NCBI GenBank assembly: GCA_963674835.2
Contig: CAXXKC010000002.1
Coordinates: 1,674,001 to 1,738,000 of the forward strand
Reading direction: 5' to 3'
From: G963674835 sp963674835
GTDB taxonomy: Bacteria; Planctomycetota; Planctomycetia; Pirellulales; Thermoguttaceae
DNA: 64,000 bases
The notes under the pieces are model-generated. The model worked only from the letters and a program-made list of their open reading frames with translations. It was not told the origin of the DNA and made no database searches. Numbering within the stretch: the stretch's first letter is position 1; each line of letters begins with the position of its first letter. The translations under genes were made by a program, and so were the position numbers. Of this stretch, positions 9,521 through 18,264 are shown one piece after another.

Positions 9521-9550
9521 TGCGTGTCGAACGTGACTGCGGCGTTGACG
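9518..9550 (+). repeat. Degenerate left end of the dispersed stop-codon element
   Basis: The bases TAGTGCGTGTCG at the stop codon of the preceding gene match the left end of the 95-bp element copies (AGTGCGTGTCGCACTT), and the next 20 bases keep partial similarity (GACTGCGGCGTT against AACTGTAGCGTT). The rest is not recognisable. Here the left end supplies a plus-strand TAG. It may be chance, so confidence is low. Confidence 0.35.
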
Positions 9551-9722
9551 ATGCGGGGGCGGTTCAGCCTTGGGTGATTGACGTTTGGCGGAGTGGGAGA
9601 CGATGGGAAGGGGAAAAAGGGAAAGGGGGAAAGAGAAGGGCTGGGAGGAGAGTGCTGGGGACGACAGGAACGGCAGGGCGGCGCGGTGCTTCTGACTCCT
9701 CTGCGCGCGAAGTGCGGCTAGG

Positions 9723-10235
9723 TCACCGGAACTGATAGGCGACAAACCAGAGGAACAGGCCGAGGGATGCGATCAGTAGTGTTGGAAGCCAGGACATGGT
9801 CAGGGGGCCAAGAACCGAATCGTTCGGGTTGCGGGGATCGTAGCAGACCTGGATCGAGTTTGGAGGCTGACTGGTCTCCTGAAGTTGAAACGGATACTGT
9901 GTGCCATCGACCTGATAGGCATATACTGCGTCGACCTGTAGATAGAACGTGACTTGCTGGTTGGTACCGAGATCGGTTGACGGTGACATTCCGTCAACGA
10001 GTCTCTTGACCGTCTTTCCGGTGAGCAGAGCTTCGGTGGTCGCGCGGTACTTCTGTGCCTGTTGCCGACTCTGCCATGCCCACAGAGCGGCTAGAAAGAT
10101 ACAGACCGCACCGGCCATTGCCATCAGCGGCAGAATGAACCCGGCGGACTCGTTGCGTATGTTGGCCGATTCTCGATCTTCGAGCGGGGCAAGGGACTTT
10201 GTCGAAGATGCTTTGTCCTTAGGTCGGTCAACCAT
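9723..10235 (-). CDS. DUF3592-like membrane protein
   Basis: The protein has about 170 residues with one hydrophobic segment near the N-terminus (FILPLMAMAGAVCIFLAALWAW) and one at the C-terminus (WLPTLLIASLGLFLWFVAYQF). Between them is an extracytoplasmic beta-rich domain with YAYQVDGTQYPFQ and VCYDPRNPNDSVLG. That pattern (Y.V.G..Y, then V.YDP.NP..S.L) is characteristic of DUF3592 proteins, whose function is unknown. I chose the ATG at 10235 (MVDRPKDKASS); an ATG four codons upstream is equally possible. It is convergent with the HzsA-related pair and separated from it by 200 bases that include a long purine-rich tract on the plus strand (about 9600-9655). Confidence 0.65.
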   Translation of the reverse strand: MVDRPKDKASSTKSLAPLEDRESANIRNESAGFILPLMAMAGAVCIFLAALWAWQSRQQAQKYRATTEALLTGKTVKRLVDGMSPSTDLGTNQQVTFYLQVDAVYAYQVDGTQYPFQLQETSQPPNSIQVCYDPRNPNDSVLGPLTMSWLPTLLIASLGLFLWFVAYQFR

Positions 10236-10675
10236 CTTCTCACCCACGGCGGAACAGACGGCGGTGACGGGGCTCGAATGACTCTCGTATTCTGCCGGTC
10301 TGGAAGGGCGTTGGCAATGGGCCCCCCTCCATGCAGATCGAGACTCTGCTCAAAGGCAGACCAGTTGGCGCAAGACGCGGCACCTCGAAGCGACATTTGC
10401 CGGTTGATGGTGGGCTTGGCTGGTTGCTCACGGCGCACGCTGCCTTCGGAGCTGTGGTCGGACGTGTGAGGCCCCGATTCCACGGCGGCCGTGACCAGGC
10501 TGACGGGGATGTTGCGCCTTATCTGTCAACAGGTAGAGCCGGGGGGGTGGTTGGCCGAGGTTATGCGCTTTGTGAAGGCAAGCGGATGGCGTGATTTGAG
10601 CGGTGCTGGGCACGGCGGCGGCTTTGGGAGGGCCGCCCTGCTTCGTCAACGCGTGCGACTATCCTGCGGTGCGGC
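10236..10675. other. Intergenic stretch without a supported gene
   Basis: About 440 bases between the DUF3592-like gene and the GH29 gene. Short open frames exist on both strands, but none shows domain-like composition, a ribosome site or a recognisable protein. No clear repeat or terminator was seen. Confidence 0.5.
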
Positions 10676-12211
10676 TCACTGGCTCAAGATCTGGCTGACC
10701 GGCGGAGCGAAGTATAAGGCGAACGTGGCGAGGGTTGGGCAAACCCGGCTACCGAGAATTCGCAGGCGGACTTTATGCGCCTTCACATCGGCCGTACAGA
10801 GAATCCGTTTGGAGCCGATCGTTGTGCCGTGGGCCAGCTCGGACCACTTCTGGCCGTCCCAAGCATCGACGGCGAAGTCCTCGACGCGCTGGCCGCGCCG
10901 AATAAACTCCTGCAAGACGACGCGATTGAAGGTCTTCGCCTGGCCCAAGTCGAACTCGAGCGACGCGGCCGTCGTGCCATCGTCGGCCATCCAGTAGGTC
11001 TGATTGTCGCCGTCCACCGCGTTGGCAGCGGAGTAGGCGGGATTGTCGTTGCGATGCTGGGAAGCGGTGGCCGTCACGCCGCGTGCCAAATCGGTGGCAA
11101 ACGTTGCCCGAAGCACTTTGCCCAGCTCGTGCAATCGCTGGGCGTCGACCTCGTGGATGCGTCCGCGGCGATCTGGAGGCACATTGAGCAGCAGGGGCCC
11201 GCCGCGACCGACAGAGCAGTAATAGATGTCTAACAACTTGTCCAGCGACTTGACCTTGTCGTCCTCGCTGGCATGATAGAACCACCCGGGACGGATGGAA
11301 GTGATGTTCTCGCTGATGAACCAGTCAAGGGGGTAACCGTGCTTGAGCACGCCCTCGATCACGAATGGCCGACTGCCGTAATCGGGCGCGCAGAAATAGG
11401 CCACGCTCAGGGCGATATTCCGGGGTTCGTAGAGTGAGCCTTCCGGCGCAATGAACCTCGGCGCGACCATCCATTCGGTCTCGCGGCCGTAGCCCGACTC
11501 ATTCCTCACTCCGCCATCCATTCCCATGATGGCCGCGCCCGGCTGGAGCGAGCGAATCAGCCCGACGACACCATCGATATCGTAGACTTGTCGGCGGCCG
11601 TTGGGCCCTTCGCCACAGGCTCCGTCCAGCCATATTTCGTGGAGTTGGCCGTACTGGGTCAGCAGCTCCCGCAGTTGGTTCTTGTAGTACTGGTTGTAGC
11701 GCGGCGAGTCGCCGTAGGATTTCTCATGGCGGTCCCAGGGCGAGAGATAGAGGCCGAACTCCATATCGAACTCGCGACACGCGTCGGCCACTTCGCGGAC
11801 GACGTCGCCCTTGCCGTCGCGCCACGGGCTGTTCTTGACCGAATGCTCGGTGTATTTGCTGGGCCAGAGGCAGAAGCCATCGTGATGCTTGGCGGTTAGG
11901 ACGACGCGTTTCATCCCGGCGTTTTTGAGGATGCGAATCCACTGGCGGGCGTCGAAATCGGTGGGATTGAAAACCTTTGGGTCCTCAGTGCCTTCGCCCC
12001 ACTCGCGGTCGGTGAACGTGTTGACTGTGAAGTGGATAAAGGCGTTGAACTCGGACTGAAGCCACGCCACTTGGGTTGGGGAGGGCGCCAGGTTGGCCGC
12101 CTGGCATATGATCTCTTCCTGCTCTTTGGTAGCGGTCGGCGTCTGCCCTAATGCGACGGAGCTGGCCAGTGTCGCGAGAATCATGCTCAGGACGATCCGT
12201 TTCAGATTCAT
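10676..12211 (-). CDS. GH29 alpha-L-fucosidase with C-terminal F5/8-type (CBM32-like) domain
   Basis: The 511-residue secreted protein starts with a signal peptide (IVLSMILATLASSVALGQ). Residues 30-370 form the GH29 barrel: FIHFTVNTFTDREWG, the substrate-binding block LTAKHHDGFCLWPS, GLYLSPWDRHE, and EIWLDGA with D196 as the catalytic nucleophile. From about residue 385 the pattern NPAYSAANAVDGDNQTYWM, then SLEFDLGQAKTFNRVVLQE, marks a discoidin-type carbohydrate-binding domain. The enzyme removes alpha-L-fucose from glycans by a retaining mechanism. It is the last gene of a minus-strand run whose GH2 gene lies 45 bases upstream. The general acid is less well conserved in GH29 and was not assigned. 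Confidence 0.88.
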   Translation of the reverse strand: MNLKRIVLSMILATLASSVALGQTPTATKEQEEIICQAANLAPSPTQVAWLQSEFNAFIHFTVNTFTDREWGEGTEDPKVFNPTDFDARQWIRILKNAGMKRVVLTAKHHDGFCLWPSKYTEHSVKNSPWRDGKGDVVREVADACREFDMEFGLYLSPWDRHEKSYGDSPRYNQYYKNQLRELLTQYGQLHEIWLDGACGEGPNGRRQVYDIDGVVGLIRSLQPGAAIMGMDGGVRNESGYGRETEWMVAPRFIAPEGSLYEPRNIALSVAYFCAPDYGSRPFVIEGVLKHGYPLDWFISENITSIRPGWFYHASEDDKVKSLDKLLDIYYCSVGRGGPLLLNVPPDRRGRIHEVDAQRLHELGKVLRATFATDLARGVTATASQHRNDNPAYSAANAVDGDNQTYWMADDGTTAASLEFDLGQAKTFNRVVLQEFIRRGQRVEDFAVDAWDGQKWSELAHGTTIGSKRILCTADVKAHKVRLRILGSRVCPTLATFALYFAPPVSQILSQ

Positions 12212-12256
12212 AGAAGCACTTTCCCATTGTTATGTATGATGTCCGCAAGTAAGGTC

Positions 12257-15200
12257 TCAATATCCGAAGGATTTCAATTGCGCGTCGAAATCGGTGGGCA
12301 AGTCGGCGGGAGGGCCTTGGGCGGCACGGGCGGCAAAGTTGAGCATGTTTCGCAGGAGGCGCTCGGCGACCGGGACCTTACCAAGATTATCGCGAACCAG
12401 GAGATTGTTGACAATGAAGCGGCCTGCGCCGAGGCGATAGACGGCTACGTGGAGCCCGGAGGCGTAGTTGGCACTGAGGCGGTTCGCTCCGGAAACGGCC
12501 TCGTCGGGCGGATCGAGCTCGGCGGCGGTTTCCAATTGGGTGAAGCCGTTGTCACGCGTGTAGCAGCGCATCAGGCCGTTTTGGGGGAGGATCTCGCGGT
12601 AGTAGGTTGGATCGAGGAGGCCGCCGGAGGGCAGACCGTCGAAGATGGGGTGGTCCTTGGCCCAGATGTCGGCGCGGTAGTATCCGCCGACCCAATGGAT
12701 GCCGCCGAAGATGCCTTTGTGTTTCAAAGGCAGCCAACGGGTTGCGTTTTGGCCGTCGTTGAGCGTTGCCGGATCGAGGAATACAACGGTCGATCCACGT
12801 GCGATTCGACGGGCCAATTCGGCAAACACGGCGGCTCCGCCCGGCGCGGGGGCTTGGCCTGAGGCGAGGATGACGTCGCGCGCGGCGGGCTGTTCGGGGC
12901 TGAACTTGCGTGTCGCGACGCCGTGCGCGCTGAGCCAGGCGGCAAGCGGTTGGTCGTCGCCCCAGAGGACGATCTCGCGGGAAACGGGGGGCATTTCGGC
13001 CGGATCGGTGACGTAGAACTCGGTCTGGCCGCCATAAGGAGCCCCGCCCTGGAGCATTGTAGCCAGGAAGCGATACTGGCCGGATGGTCCATCGACAACG
13101 ACGTCCTCGGCAGCAACACGTTGGGCGAAGGATGGTTCGTGATCCTCTTTTCGCTCGGGGATTTCGGTGGTGATCGTCTTCTCCCATACGCGTGCCATCT
13201 TGGGCCCGACGACTTGCAGAAGCACGGGGTACTTGCCCGGCTTGAAAACATCTTCATTGGCGAGGACGGCTTCCAGATGGATGGGGGTGGCTCGATAGGC
13301 ATTGACAGGCTCGGCGAAGAGGCACCAGCGCAACGGGGCTGCCAGCTCGTAGGTGACATCGAGCAGGCCGGGTTTCGGCTCGCGAAAGGTGTTGGTCGTG
13401 CCGGAGCCACAGAAGGTCGAGTCGGTGATGGGATGCGTGGAGCTGAAGGCGACGAGGTTCGGGTTGGCGCGTAGGGCGTTTTCGCCGATACGCCGGAATT
13501 TGGCGAACAGGCCGTGGGCTTCGAAGAAGAAGTCGGCTGGGCGTGCCCAGATGCGATCCAATTGCCAGAGCCGCCAGTCGGTGAGGAACTTGTCCATTTG
13601 CCGGGCGTAGTATCGGGCGTCGTCGGAGTTCTGGCTTCCGAGCTGTTCGTAGTGGCGCAGCGCCCGTTCCAGGTCGACCGGTCCGCACATCCCGTATTCG
13701 GAGACGAACAACGGCTGGCGGCGATTGCCGGGATTGATGACGCCGTACCAGAGTTCTTCGGGCGTGGAGGTGGTTCGCATAGAACGGAGGACGGCGGCTG
13801 AGTGGGGGACGGTGGGATAGCCGTGCGTGTCGCACAACTGGCCGTCCCAGGTGAGCGAGCCCGGATTGCTCAGGCTGCCAAGCGTTGGGTCGGCGTCGAA
13901 TCGTCCGCTGTTGAGAATGCACATGCGATCGGGATCGAGTGAACGGATGAGCGGGAGTGACTGCGCGCCGCAAGGAAATGCGGGCTCTTTGGCACCGGTT
14001 TCGTTGAGGACGCCCCAACTGACAACGCTGGCGTGGTTGCGGTCGCGAAGAATGATTTCTCCCAAGGATCGGGCGAAGCGGCGTTGGGTCTCGGGGCACT
14101 CCTGCAACTGCCAACTGCCGTAGTGTTCCATGCAGACCATGACGCCGAGCTCATCGAAGACGTCTAGCTGCCGGGCGATCGAGCCGCCGAACGTGAAACG
14201 GCAGAGGTTGATGCCCAGGGCCTTCATGTTGAGGACGTCGCGGCGCATCCAATCCTGATCGACGGGCCACGTGTAGCCGATCGGGTAGTGGGCCAGATGG
14301 ATCACGCCGTGAAGGAAGATTCGCTCGCCGTTGAGGCGGAAATAGCCGTTTTCGAAGCGGAAGTCGCGGAAACCGCAGCGGAGCGATTGTTCGTCGGCTG
14401 CGCTGGTCTCGGCGGCCTGAACTCGGGCCGTGACGCGGTACAGGTAAGGATCGTTCAGACGCCAGAGACGGTGATTCGACACGTGGAGGCGGCCCTCGAC
14501 TTGTGTGAGACCGGGCGGAAGAGTCGCCGTGAGAAGCCGAGTCTGGAGCGACTGGCCGGTTGCGGCGGGAGCCACGGTAAGTTGAAGGGTTGCCTGTGTG
14601 GACTGGGTTGCGGCGGCTCGGACCGCCGCCTGCACGCGAATCTGGCCCGTCTTCCAGTCGGGCATCACGTGCAGGTGTTCGATTCGCACGGAGGGCGCTA
14701 CGAGCAATTCAACGGAATCGAGGATGCCGCCGCAGTTATAGGACGAATTTGCGGTGACCGGGTATTGTTTCGCGCCCGAGGGAGTTTGCTTGAGCGCGAT
14801 CCCGTCGATGGGATCGTAGGTGGGATTGAGCACGCGGACGGCGAGGCGATTGGTTTGTCCCGGCTTGCACGCGTCGGTGATGTCGAGGACGAACGGCGTT
14901 TCGCCTCCCTCGTGTCGTCCGACGTGGACATTGTTGACCCATACGTCGGCGAGATAGTCGACTGCATGGAACCGGAGAAGGTAGCGTCCTCCGGGGAAGA
15001 TAGGCGGGGGCGCGGCGAAGTCGTGCCAGTACCAGGCGACGCCGTGGTAGTCGGAGAATACGTTCTGGATAGGGTTGGGGACGTTGGTCGCTTTGGCATC
15101 CTTGACCGGAGTGGCCGGCCACTGTTGATTGCGTCCTTGGTTGTTCGGGTCGGTCGCGATGAGCCAGCCTTCGCCGTCCAAGGGGACCGTTCGGGTGAGC

Positions 15201-15349
15201 TCTACAAGCATGTCACGAGCGTTCTCTGCGCGTGCCGGTGACGGGAACATGGCAGCGGTCAGGGCTATGAACGCGGTCGACACGCATCTCAATGCCCGAC
15301 AGGGGAAGATGCGGCGCATGTGGTCTGCGGATGGTCGTGAGACGGACAT
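12257..15349 (-). CDS. GH2-family glycoside hydrolase (beta-galactosidase/glucuronidase type), secreted
   Basis: This 1030-residue protein has a signal peptide ending near SPARAENA. Next comes a GH2 sugar-binding jelly roll (WYWHDFAAPPPIFPGGRYLL; VWVNNVHVGRHEGGETPF), an Ig-like domain, and a TIM barrel starting at FRLNGERIFLHGVIHLAH. The acid/base is E450 in SWGVLNETG and the nucleophile E551 in LFVSEYGMCG, both at the spacing expected for GH2. The C-terminal 350 residues hold further beta domains and a flavodoxin/amidotransferase-like segment (VAAEDVVVDGPSGQ; RGSTVVFLDPATLN). The substrate within GH2 (beta-galactoside, glucuronide or mannoside) cannot be fixed. It lies between the GH29 and UroD-like genes of the same minus-strand run. 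The start at 15349 has no strong ribosome site; an internal ATG at 15319 is an alternative. Confidence 0.83.
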   Translation of the reverse strand: MSVSRPSADHMRRIFPCRALRCVSTAFIALTAAMFPSPARAENARDMLVELTRTVPLDGEGWLIATDPNNQGRNQQWPATPVKDAKATNVPNPIQNVFSDYHGVAWYWHDFAAPPPIFPGGRYLLRFHAVDYLADVWVNNVHVGRHEGGETPFVLDITDACKPGQTNRLAVRVLNPTYDPIDGIALKQTPSGAKQYPVTANSSYNCGGILDSVELLVAPSVRIEHLHVMPDWKTGQIRVQAAVRAAATQSTQATLQLTVAPAATGQSLQTRLLTATLPPGLTQVEGRLHVSNHRLWRLNDPYLYRVTARVQAAETSAADEQSLRCGFRDFRFENGYFRLNGERIFLHGVIHLAHYPIGYTWPVDQDWMRRDVLNMKALGINLCRFTFGGSIARQLDVFDELGVMVCMEHYGSWQLQECPETQRRFARSLGEIILRDRNHASVVSWGVLNETGAKEPAFPCGAQSLPLIRSLDPDRMCILNSGRFDADPTLGSLSNPGSLTWDGQLCDTHGYPTVPHSAAVLRSMRTTSTPEELWYGVINPGNRRQPLFVSEYGMCGPVDLERALRHYEQLGSQNSDDARYYARQMDKFLTDWRLWQLDRIWARPADFFFEAHGLFAKFRRIGENALRANPNLVAFSSTHPITDSTFCGSGTTNTFREPKPGLLDVTYELAAPLRWCLFAEPVNAYRATPIHLEAVLANEDVFKPGKYPVLLQVVGPKMARVWEKTITTEIPERKEDHEPSFAQRVAAEDVVVDGPSGQYRFLATMLQGGAPYGGQTEFYVTDPAEMPPVSREIVLWGDDQPLAAWLSAHGVATRKFSPEQPAARDVILASGQAPAPGGAAVFAELARRIARGSTVVFLDPATLNDGQNATRWLPLKHKGIFGGIHWVGGYYRADIWAKDHPIFDGLPSGGLLDPTYYREILPQNGLMRCYTRDNGFTQLETAAELDPPDEAVSGANRLSANYASGLHVAVYRLGAGRFIVNNLLVRDNLGKVPVAERLLRNMLNFAARAAQGPPADLPTDFDAQLKSFGY

Positions 15350-15413
15350 GGCCTGATCTCTTGTGAGGAGGGACCTGGTGCGGAAGGGAGGCCGCGAGGG
15401 AATCGGGGGTGTT

Positions 15414-16676
15414 TCACACAGGAGAACCGGACTGGGCGGGAACGATCGGATAGTGTCCGTGCTGGAAGGCCGCGTCGGCCATGGCTAGGATGTTTTGCGG
15501 GGGAACGCCAAATTGGATGCAATGGTCGGCGGCGAAAACGAAGCCGCCACCGGGCGCGAAGATCTCGATGCGGTTTTTTGCCTGTTGGCGAACTTCGTCG
15601 GGCGTTCCGTGGGGGAGGACGCTCTGGGCGTTCACGCCGCCGCCCCAGAAGACGATTTGCCCACCGACGCGTCGCTTGATCTCGACTGGGTCCATTCGTG
15701 CAGCGGTGCCTTGAAGGGGATTGAGGATATCGATGCCGGCCTCGACGAAGGATTCGAGGAGATTCATGATCGAGCCGCAGGTGTGATACATGCTCTTGGC
15801 GTTGCTATTGTGGCGCACGAAGTCGGTGATGATGCGGATGTTGGGGACGTAGAGGTCTTTGAAGATCTGGGGATTGAAGAGCTCGCCGCGCTGCGTTCCG
15901 AAATCGGTGCCGGAGATGAAGATCGTGTCGATGTACTTGCCGACGGCCTGGAGGTAGATGCGGAGGTTCTCGACCGCCCGATCGGCGGTTGCCTGCAATA
16001 TGGAGAACGCGTAGTCGGGTTCCGTGAGCAGGCGGCAAAGCCAATCGGTGATCGTGTGGCCGGCGAAGATGCCATTGGATCCCAGGCCGCCTTTGAGAAA
16101 GCCGCCCTGGATGGAATACTCGGTGTTGTTGTAGAGGTGTTTCGCCGATTCCTCCAATTGCCGCAGGTGCTCGTCGGAGTAGAGCGGATTGGAGGCGGCC
16201 CATTCTTCGGGGCTCATCTGCTTTTCGGAAGCCCCGAGCGTGGTTACGCAGGCGCGTTCGAAGTAGAGCCCGCCGGGTGGCATGAAGGCGAGGGGTGTTC
16301 CAACGTCGTCGAGAATATAGAGATAGCCCTTGTCGCCGACGACCGGATTGAACGAGCCGGGAACAAGCACGGGGTTGCCGGGACCGGTTGTCCATGGTTT
16401 GAAGTCTTTGTTCTCCAGTCCCCAGGCGACAGCGGGGTTCTCCAGCTCGATGACGTCGCTGTGGAGTCGCTGGCGTACCGGCTCGGCGAGCCGCGCGACC
16501 ATGCCGAACTGATCGTAGAGGATTGGCAGCCCCAGATCCCAGTCGAGGTGCTTGACGAGGTCTACATAGGCATCGATGCAGATGCCCGTTACGCAACTAG
16601 CGCCCACGTCGATGGGGACACGGTCGGGCTCTTCGAAATGGATCGCTTTGCGGACTCGTTCGCGCGAGTTCATCAT
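15414..16676 (-). CDS. Uroporphyrinogen decarboxylase-family protein (UroD/MtaA-like)
   Basis: The protein has about 420 residues and starts with NSRERVRKAIHFEEPDRVPID, the standard opening of the UroD/methyltransferase family in planctomycetes and anaerobes. The motif YHTCGSIMNLLESFVEAGID carries the His and Cys that bind zinc in the corrinoid methyltransferase branch. It is followed by DILNPLQGTAARMDP. Catalytic UroD Arg/Asp residues were not identified, so true haem biosynthesis is unlikely. Members in sugar clusters have no proven function. The GGAAGG ribosome site sits 4 bases before the ATG at 16676 and 7 before a second ATG at 16673; either may be used. A longer frame to 16760 adds only a low-complexity extension. 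The protein is cytoplasmic and part of the GH29-GH36 run. Confidence 0.8.
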   Translation of the reverse strand: MMNSRERVRKAIHFEEPDRVPIDVGASCVTGICIDAYVDLVKHLDWDLGLPILYDQFGMVARLAEPVRQRLHSDVIELENPAVAWGLENKDFKPWTTGPGNPVLVPGSFNPVVGDKGYLYILDDVGTPLAFMPPGGLYFERACVTTLGASEKQMSPEEWAASNPLYSDEHLRQLEESAKHLYNNTEYSIQGGFLKGGLGSNGIFAGHTITDWLCRLLTEPDYAFSILQATADRAVENLRIYLQAVGKYIDTIFISGTDFGTQRGELFNPQIFKDLYVPNIRIITDFVRHNSNAKSMYHTCGSIMNLLESFVEAGIDILNPLQGTAARMDPVEIKRRVGGQIVFWGGGVNAQSVLPHGTPDEVRQQAKNRIEIFAPGGGFVFAADHCIQFGVPPQNILAMADAAFQHGHYPIVPAQSGSPV

Positions 16677-16793
16677 CGGGCCTTCCGGGTTCGGGATGGA
16701 CGTGTCGGGAGTAACGACGTTGTCGGCGGGGTGATCGCAAACGGATCCTCGCGCCGGCAACTGTTCACTGCTATTTCAAAGCACTCCGTACAG

Positions 16794-18080
16794 TCATTGC
16801 GGCTTCGTCGAGGTGGGCAGGGACTTCAATGCAGAGAGCTCCCCACTGCCACACACCGGCGGTGCGATATGGTTGAAGGCTTCGACCGGCCAGAGCCCGA
16901 GCCGCTCGAACCCTTCGGGCACCGGTTGATCGAAATGCACGTATACGCTGACCTTGCCCTTGAGCGAATAGGACGGATCCCCCGTTCCTGAACCTTGGGC
17001 CTTGTTCGTCGGCGGGGAGCTTCTGCCGAAGAGCCGAAACCCCATCAAGGTGCAGTTCTCCAAATCGACGTGAAGATATTTGCCGTCGGTATCGCAGCAG
17101 ATGATACCCGAGCCGGGCAGGCCCGTAGTCTGAGAGAAGTTCAGCGTAATGAGGCGGCAGTCCTTAAATTTCACCCGCGTGTAGAAGTGGAATCCGGGAT
17201 AGGCCACTTGCAGGGCGTTGTCGGGCCCAACGATCGTGCAATCTTCAAAGACTGCATCCGGATAGTCGGGCATTGAGGTGTGGTGCGTTCGAACGTAGAC
17301 CCCGCCCGCGTCACCACACCAGTCGAGGTTCATGAAGTAGCACCTGCGGAAGGTGGTTGGTTCATCCTTTCGCCCAACTCCGGGGGTCATCATGGCACCA
17401 CAGAACCGCGCGATGCCAACGCCATCTTCAGCCACGAGCGTGACAGGACGGGTCTCATCTTCCTTGGTCATGGAGTAGGGGCCGATCGCGCCGTCCCCTC
17501 CGGTAGCGTAGATATGGCGGAAGATCCATCTGTCAAAACAGAAATAGGAGTAGGTTCCTGGCGCCGGCCCGAGGTTGCCCCACCAGTCGATGCTTTTGAA
17601 TCCAGATTCCGGTTGGTTGGACTTGACAATGCTGAAGAAGCCAAAGGGCTTGGCCGGATCGGTTCGCACTGCGACTCCCGGCGCGCTGCAATCGAGCACT
17701 ACCCAGCCGGTCGCTCCAGAGCCCAGCTTGCCATCGAAATCGCCGCGGAGGAGATTGTAAGATCTGGCAGCGCCCTTGTGATAGGTATAGAGGTTCGCTT
17801 CCACGTAGGTATCGGGCCGGATGATGATCTGGTGTCCGCCCTGGTTGTCGGGCACCGCCAACAGAGCCGCTTGAACTGTCTTGAACGCCTTTTGCCAACT
17901 GCGGCCGTCGGAGTTGTCACCTAGTTTCGAGACATAGATCGTTCTTCCCCGATTACCTACATAGTCGGATGCAACCGGATCCCAAGTCGCTCCTGCCAGT
18001 TCGTGAGCAAACGCTGCCACGCATCCCAACGTGACCATCAACCGCCACAGCACCCTTGGCAGATTGAATCGCTGGCCCAT
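16794..18080 (-). CDS. Secreted right-handed beta-helix (pectin-lyase-like) protein
   Basis: This 428-residue protein has a signal peptide (VLWRLMVTLGCVAAFAHELAGA). RTIYVSKLGDNSDGRSWQKA follows, the typical beginning of planctomycete parallel beta-helix proteins (DUF1565-like: X-Y-V-S, then G.D...G.SW..AFKT). The body has repeating short strands such as TTFRRCYFMNLDWCGD, AVFEDCTIVGPDNALQV, VKFKDCRLITLNFS and VDLENCTLMGF, consistent with helix rungs. No catalytic set of a known polysaccharide lyase could be assigned. It may bind or cleave polysaccharide outside the cell. It belongs to the same minus-strand run as the GH2 and GH36 genes, 184 bases downstream of GH36. Confidence 0.72.
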   Translation of the reverse strand: MGQRFNLPRVLWRLMVTLGCVAAFAHELAGATWDPVASDYVGNRGRTIYVSKLGDNSDGRSWQKAFKTVQAALLAVPDNQGGHQIIIRPDTYVEANLYTYHKGAARSYNLLRGDFDGKLGSGATGWVVLDCSAPGVAVRTDPAKPFGFFSIVKSNQPESGFKSIDWWGNLGPAPGTYSYFCFDRWIFRHIYATGGDGAIGPYSMTKEDETRPVTLVAEDGVGIARFCGAMMTPGVGRKDEPTTFRRCYFMNLDWCGDAGGVYVRTHHTSMPDYPDAVFEDCTIVGPDNALQVAYPGFHFYTRVKFKDCRLITLNFSQTTGLPGSGIICCDTDGKYLHVDLENCTLMGFRLFGRSSPPTNKAQGSGTGDPSYSLKGKVSVYVHFDQPVPEGFERLGLWPVEAFNHIAPPVCGSGELSALKSLPTSTKPQ

Positions 18081-18264
18081 AACGTGCTCCTCTCGTGAAG
18101 ATCTCGGGGGTAGAGGTGACAGAACCGTTTTTCAGCCGTGGTATGGCGGAGGTTGGTCCCCGCCCCGTGAACGATTACCTCGCGCGGTTCGCAGAAGGCG
18201 TCCCCTGCCCTCTTGCCGCATGGTGCGTGACGCGAGCGGAGTGGCCGTCCTGCAGCGTTCCACG